A DNA stretch of 8,128 bases. Origin: Candidatus Bathyarchaeota archaeon (GTDB taxonomy: Archaea > Thermoproteota > Bathyarchaeia > TCS64). The notes beneath the pieces are model-generated. The model saw nothing but the letters and a program-made list of their open reading frames with translations. It made no database searches and was not told the origin of the DNA. Each line of letters opens with the position of its first letter. Position 1 is the first letter of the stretch. Made by a program: the position numbers and the translations under genes. Shown piece after piece: positions 4,496 to 8,128 of this stretch. The stretch lies in assembly GCA_030601645.1 (NCBI GenBank), contig JAUWBQ010000072.1, positions 1 through 8,128 on the forward strand. The letters run 5' to 3'.

Positions 4496-6556
4496 TCACC
4501 CTTCAGGCATTTCCTGGTAAGCCTTTGACTCCCCGCCGACCTTCCTGACACTGATGAGGTTGACGCCCTCCTCCTCCCCGTGGCCGTGATGGGTCACCAG
4601 AAGCACCTGCCCGAGCTCCCGGCTGCCCCTGGCTATGTACTCCAAGAGCTGGGGGATGTTCTCGGAGTCCACGGCGTCGGTGGGCTCATCCAGGATTAGG
4701 AGGTGAGGGAAGCCCATCACCCGGAGCAGGGCGAGGCGCTCGGCAAGGGCGAAGAGACTCTCATGCCCCCCTCCCGCCCTCCAGGCTGGGATTTTACCTC
4801 CGCCGCTTATCGGGTACACCTCCAGGGTGTAGCGCTCCCTGTCGATGTGGCAGGCACCATAGTTCTGCTGGTCTGTCAGCCTCTTGAAGTACTGGTAGGT
4901 CTGGTACTCGAGCTGGGCTAGGGTGTTCTCCCTGAGCTGCTGCTCGTACTCGGCGTAGCGCCTCTGGACTGCCTCTAGGACGCGGATCTTCGCCTCGTAC
5001 TCCTGGATACCCCTCAGGGTTCTCCGGGCTTCCTCCTGGACGCCTTCGTAGCCCTCCAGACGGGTTCGGATCTCCTTCTCCCGGCGTTCTTCGTCCTCGA
5101 GCCGGTCCTCCCTGGAGCGGACGTCGCCCCGGAGCCCCGTGAGCTCTTCCCTCGCCTCCTCGAGCTCCTCCTCCAGCTTCGCCTTGGCGTTCTCCAGGGA
5201 GGCGAAGGCCTTTCCAAGGTCCAGCTCGGCTTTCTCGAGGAGCCCCTCCGTTTCTCCCTCCAGCTTCGAGGCCAGCTCGGTCCCCCGGGAGACGATCCTC
5301 TCAACGACCTTCTTCAGCTCCCCCAGGCGGCTCAGCAGCCCCTCGACCTGGGCGATCTCCCTGTCGGCACCGATCCAGCGGTTCCGGGCGGCCCTGGCCT
5401 GGTTCCGGATGGTCTCGATCTCCTTGTCCAGAGCTTTCAGGCGGCCGCTTTTAACTCCTAATTCCTCCTTCCAGCGGGTGAGGTCTTCCTCGATGAGGGC
5501 GTAGTCTATCTCCTGGCCGCACTTGGGGCAGACGGTGAGGCCCTGCTCCTTGAACTCTGCGTGCTCCCCGACCTGGTGCCGGAGGCGGGAGACCTCCCCC
5601 CCCAGCTCCCTCCGTTCGGCTCCTAGCTCCTCGTCCACCAGGCGCTGGAGCCTCTCCTCCGTGGACTTCGATCCCTCCATGCTCGCCCTGAGCTCGACCA
5701 GGGCCTCCTCAGGGTCTTCTCCCAGGGACTCGTAGACGTTCTCCATGTCCATCCGCTTCTCCTCCTGGAGGAGCTCCAAGTTCTCGATCTCCCTCTGGAG
5801 CCCATCGAGGCGGGAGAACTCGCTCAGAAATATATCCAGATCCTCGGCCCGGCCTCTGGCCTGCACGAGCTTGCGCCTCTTCTCCTCGAGGCCTTTCTCC
5901 AGTTCGGCTTTCCGGACTTCGATCTCTTCGAGCTGTCCTTTGCCGTCGGCGATGGACTGTTCGGCGTTCCTGATCCTTTCCTCGATGGCGCCCCTCTCGG
6001 TGATCCTCCCCCGGGTCTCCAGCATCCGTTTGGCCTCGCGGAACTGCTCCCGGATCTCGGCGGGGGCGGTGAGGCCGAGGATGGCGTCCATCCTGTTCCT
6101 CTGGGGGTTGAGGATCTCTATGAAGTCCTTCTGCCGGGCGTAGACGACGTTGAGGAACGTGTTCCTGCCGATGCCGAGGAGCTCCCGGAGCTTGGACTGG
6201 ATATCCCTCTCCCGGACGTAGGGGTGGTCCTCGCCCTCCACTTTCATCACCGAGGTGGTGGTCCTGAAGCCGTCCTTGGTGAGGCTCCCCTCCCGGTGGA
6301 TGGTAACTCCCTGGCCGGTGAGGGGGCTCCTTAGGTTGACGGTGACGTTTAGGTCGCCTCCGCCGAGGGGTACGAGGTCCTGCTTGTTGACGCCCGGGAC
6401 ATCGCCGTAGAGGCCGAAGATCACCGCCTCCAGGAGGGTGGTCTTCCCCGCGGCGTTCCTACCGGAGATCTTGTTCACCCCCCGGGTGAAGTTGATCCTC
6501 TCGGTCCTGGTGGCCGGGTAGGACTTGAATCCCCTGAGGGCGAGGCTCTCGATCAA
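4496..6556 (-). CDS. rad50: Rad50 DNA double-strand break repair ATPase
   Basis: This is the Rad50 subunit of the Mre11-Rad50 end-processing complex, an ABC/SMC-type ATPase that controls the Mre11 nuclease. The 686 residues run in order: Walker A GRNAAGKTT (32-40), Q-loop Gln142 in YARQKDF, a long coiled coil (about 180-540) broken by the zinc hook CPKC (343-346), a signature region RAGGGHES (593-600), Walker B LLILDEPTDAVD (619-630) and H-loop VTHH (654-657). It is shorter than the roughly 850-1000 residues of many archaeal Rad50s, mainly through a short coiled coil. The signature departs from LSGGE: the serine position appears to be Gly595 or Ala594. The TTG start (6554-6556) is chosen because it overlaps the mre11 stop as TTGA, follows AGGGAGG by seven bases and gives MIESLALRGFKSY, the family N-terminus; an ATG 15 codons earlier adds unrelated residues inside mre11. 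Confidence 0.94.
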   Translation of the reverse strand: MIESLALRGFKSYPATRTERINFTRGVNKISGRNAAGKTTLLEAVIFGLYGDVPGVNKQDLVPLGGGDLNVTVNLRSPLTGQGVTIHREGSLTKDGFRTTTSVMKVEGEDHPYVRERDIQSKLRELLGIGRNTFLNVVYARQKDFIEILNPQRNRMDAILGLTAPAEIREQFREAKRMLETRGRITERGAIEERIRNAEQSIADGKGQLEEIEVRKAELEKGLEEKRRKLVQARGRAEDLDIFLSEFSRLDGLQREIENLELLQEEKRMDMENVYESLGEDPEEALVELRASMEGSKSTEERLQRLVDEELGAERRELGGEVSRLRHQVGEHAEFKEQGLTVCPKCGQEIDYALIEEDLTRWKEELGVKSGRLKALDKEIETIRNQARAARNRWIGADREIAQVEGLLSRLGELKKVVERIVSRGTELASKLEGETEGLLEKAELDLGKAFASLENAKAKLEEELEEAREELTGLRGDVRSREDRLEDEERREKEIRTRLEGYEGVQEEARRTLRGIQEYEAKIRVLEAVQRRYAEYEQQLRENTLAQLEYQTYQYFKRLTDQQNYGACHIDRERYTLEVYPISGGGKIPAWRAGGGHESLFALAERLALLRVMGFPHLLILDEPTDAVDSENIPQLLEYIARGSRELGQVLLVTHHGHGEEEGVNLISVRKVGGESKAYQEMPEG

Positions 6557-7803
6557 CGCTCGGCCTCCCTGAAGCTCCTGGCTTCGAGGCGTTTGACCCA
6601 CTCCTCGACGAGGGGGGCCCTCTGGCTCGGGGTGAGGAGGCCCGTCTGGACGCTCGCGGACTCTTCCAGGGCCTCCCGGACCATGCCGTGCATCTCACGG
6701 ATGTCCTCGGCGAACTCCCCAAAGTCCTTGAAGAACTCGGCTATGTCCACCTGCTCCCGCTCGGAGACGCCGGCGAGGATGGGCATCTCTACGCCGAGGG
6801 TGTCGGCGTCCACCCAGAGGAGGAGGGGGTCTTCTCGAACTGTGCGGTCGATCTGGCTGAGGTCGATGTCGCCGGGGAAGCCGTCTTTGAGGGGCCCCCG
6901 GACCCGGATCCTGAGGTAGCCTGGTTTGCCGGCCTTCTCAAGTTCGGCTCTGAAGTGCTCCACCTGCTCCAGGATTTCGTTCCTGAACCAGGAGGGCTCC
7001 CTGCGTCTCTCGGTGTCCACCCTGACCTGCTTCATGAGGTGCATGGGCTCGATGGGGGTCCAGTGGAATCTGGGTTCCTCGCCGTGGTCGACGATGTAGA
7101 AGCCCTTCTCGGGGCGCTCTGCGAAGTCATACATCTCCAGGCTGCCGGGGGTGAGGGCCCAGCCGCCGTTGGGGAGGCGCTTAGGCGGGCATTTGAGGTG
7201 ATAGTGGCCCGCGAATACGTAATTGGGGTTGGCCTCTGCGAGCTGGTCGAGGCTGAGGCTGCCGCTGTAGGGGGGGACCTGATTGTAGCCCTGGATGAAT
7301 CCGTGGACCATGAGGATCTTGAGGCCCTCGGCCTCCTTGAGGGCGGGCTCCGCGAGGCGCCTGTAGGCGGCGTCGATCCTATCATAGTAGTTGAGGCCTA
7401 CGACGGTGAGGTTCTCGTCCCTGTAGGGCTTTGTGTCCTCCTCGAAGACGTGGAGGTAGCCGGCGAGAGGGTGCTTGATGTAGTCGAGGGTGTCGCTCTG
7501 GGGGCGGCCGTCGTGGTTGCCCCTTATGGCGAGGATCTTGACCCTCTTGCCGTGGCGCTCCTCGGTCTTCTTCGCCAGCCTGTAGAGCTCGTCGTGGGCG
7601 AACTGGACGAGGTAGGGGCGGAGGGTGCGGCGCTCGAAGAGATCCCCGCAGAGGAAGACGTAGTCGCATCCGGCCTCGACGATGGCATCCACTGCCTTGG
7701 TGAAGGCCGTGGAGAATGCTTGTCGCCTGTGCTCGGCTATGGCGAGGGGGATGCTGCGGCCGATGTGGGCGTCGGCGAGGACGGCGAACCTCAACTCTAA
7801 CAC
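6553..7803 (-). CDS. mre11: Mre11 DNA double-strand break repair nuclease
   Basis: This 416-residue protein is close to the usual archaeal Mre11 length. It is the manganese-dependent exo/endonuclease partner of Rad50. All phosphodiesterase motifs are present in order: ADAHIG (Asp11, His13), LCGDLFE (Asp54), IRGNHDGR (Asn96, His97, Asp98), MVHGF (His167) and FAGHYHLK (His200, His202). After the nuclease domain comes the capping domain (about 275-340: RREPSWFRNEILEQV, GYLRIRVRG), then a helical C-terminus (about 350-416) expected to bind the Rad50 coiled-coil base. No catalytic residue is missing. GTG 7801-7803 is the longest start. A TTG at 7792-7794 (MRFAVLADAHIG) has GGTG six bases upstream and is better placed relative to the promoter, so it may be the real start. 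The gene is first in the operon, with rad50 overlapping by four bases. No herA or nurA gene is adjacent. Confidence 0.96.
   Translation of the reverse strand: MLELRFAVLADAHIGRSIPLAIAEHRRQAFSTAFTKAVDAIVEAGCDYVFLCGDLFERRTLRPYLVQFAHDELYRLAKKTEERHGKRVKILAIRGNHDGRPQSDTLDYIKHPLAGYLHVFEEDTKPYRDENLTVVGLNYYDRIDAAYRRLAEPALKEAEGLKILMVHGFIQGYNQVPPYSGSLSLDQLAEANPNYVFAGHYHLKCPPKRLPNGGWALTPGSLEMYDFAERPEKGFYIVDHGEEPRFHWTPIEPMHLMKQVRVDTERRREPSWFRNEILEQVEHFRAELEKAGKPGYLRIRVRGPLKDGFPGDIDLSQIDRTVREDPLLLWVDADTLGVEMPILAGVSEREQVDIAEFFKDFGEFAEDIREMHGMVREALEESASVQTGLLTPSQRAPLVEEWVKRLEARSFREAER
6564..6570 (-). promoter_or_regulatory. Shine-Dalgarno sequence deciding the rad50 TTG start
   Basis: AGGGAGG on the minus strand lies within the last codons of mre11, seven bases before TTG 6556. 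Together with the TTGA stop/start overlap it supports coupled translation of mre11 and rad50 and rules in the shorter Rad50 N-terminus. Confidence 0.7.
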
Positions 7804-7822
7804 CTATAGGGTCTCCCCATCC

Positions 7823-7828
7823 TTTAAA
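7823..7828 (-). promoter_or_regulatory. TATA-like box for the mre11-rad50 operon
   Basis: TTTAAA, within CGTTTAAAGG on the minus strand, is centred about 23 bases before GTG 7803 and 32 before TTG 7794. Transcription from about 7799 would exclude the GTG and favour the TTG start. Confidence 0.5.
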
Positions 7829-7900
7829 CGGGCTTCCCTTTCCTATTTCGGTTCTCTTCCACCACTGTTATTTTTCATCGACTACATGCACGGGTTAACC

Positions 7901-7907
7901 TATTTAG
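7901..7907 (+). promoter_or_regulatory. TATA-like box for the right-edge oxidoreductase
   Basis: TATTTAG is centred near 7904, 25 bases before the ATG at 7929. This is the distance typical of leaderless archaeal transcripts, and no strong Shine-Dalgarno sequence is present. The promoter faces away from the mre11 promoter within a 125-base divergent gap. Confidence 0.5.
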
Positions 7908-7928
7908 TAGAACGGATAAGGTCTCGAC

Positions 7929-8128
7929 ATGGAACTGAGAACAGTCGGGTTGCTGAGCCCCGGGGACATGGGCCACGTCGTGGGCCAGAGGCTGATATCC
8001 CATGGCATGCCTGTTATGACGTGTCTCGAGGGGAGGAGCGAGCGCACCAGGGGGCTGGCGGCCAAGGCGGGGATAGGGGACGTGCCGACCTACGGGGACC
8101 TGGTCCGCGAGACGGACATGATCCTCTC
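7929..8128 (+). CDS. NAD(P)-binding oxidoreductase of the 6-phosphogluconate/beta-hydroxyacid dehydrogenase type (N-terminal part only)
   Basis: The frame is open from ATG 7929 through the window end (66 codons seen). It begins MELRTVGLLSPGDMGHVVG: a beta strand followed by the glycine-rich GLLSPGDMG turn (residues 7-15), a Rossmann dinucleotide site of the 6-phosphogluconate/3-hydroxyisobutyrate dehydrogenase superfamily. The second strand reads MPVMTCLEGRSERTR; the residues after that strand (Glu-Gly-Arg-Ser-Glu-Arg) contain arginines that could bind NADP phosphate (inference). DLVRETDMILS follows as the expected third helix and strand. This wording matches proteins often annotated as DUF1932-containing oxidoreductases, but the C-terminal domain that would show substrate class is outside the window. 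It is probably transcribed alone from the divergent promoter. Confidence 0.82.
   Translation, partial: MELRTVGLLSPGDMGHVVGQRLISHGMPVMTCLEGRSERTRGLAAKAGIGDVPTYGDLVRETDMIL

Noticed and set aside
6557..6601. Longer Rad50 start at an upstream ATG
   Set aside because: The 15 extra residues lie wholly inside mre11 and do not resemble Rad50. The TTG with AGGGAGG and the TTGA overlap fits better.
6688..7800. A 370-codon open frame on the plus strand
   Set aside because: It is antisense to mre11, in which every catalytic motif is intact. The product is an acidic, Val/Gly/Glu-rich artefact.

Overview
The window looks like a GC-rich archaeal chromosome. The evidence is a translationally coupled Mre11-Rad50 pair with archaeal-type domain layout, two AbrB/PIN (VapBC-type) modules, TATA-like boxes about 25-30 bases upstream of several starts, starts that look leaderless, and frequent GTG/TTG start codons. 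The lineage cannot be fixed from the sequence alone. No tRNA, rRNA, CRISPR array, integrase or transposase was seen.

Layout from left to right. Positions 1-300 (minus): a vapB-like antitoxin and the first 26 codons of its PIN toxin, which runs off the window. 301-538: AT-richer gap with a direct repeat over the vapB promoter. 539-865 (minus): a small helical, HEAT-like protein of unknown role. 1102-2049 (plus): a Gfo/Idh/MocA NAD(P)-dependent sugar-type dehydrogenase with its own promoter. 2169-2360 (plus): a 63-residue four-cysteine protein. 2357-2467 (minus): a stopless-start fragment whose translation matches the last 37 residues of Rad50, apparently the relic of another rad50 3' end. 2560-3682 (plus): a two-gene operon of a seven-helix membrane protein resembling CruF-type carotenoid enzymes and a CMD-fold protein without the usual CxxC pair. 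3705-4408 (minus): a second vapBC module whose toxin has lost one expected catalytic aspartate. 4496-7803 (minus): mre11-rad50, overlapping by four bases (TTGA). 7929-end (plus): the start of an NAD(P)-binding 6-phosphogluconate-dehydrogenase-like oxidoreductase, divergent from mre11.

How the genes work together. Mre11 and Rad50 form the nuclease/ATPase complex that processes DNA double-strand ends. Each AbrB-PIN pair is expected to form an autoregulated toxin-antitoxin unit. The remaining genes are separate transcription units.

The most notable structure is the rad50 tail relic at 2357-2467, about 2.1 kb from the intact rad50 end. It shares a 22/24-base block with it, and the segment between the two copies holds the membrane/CMD operon and the second toxin-antitoxin pair. 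This suggests an old duplication or insertion at the rad50 3' end. The intact Rad50 is itself unusual: it is short (686 residues) and has a changed ABC signature motif.
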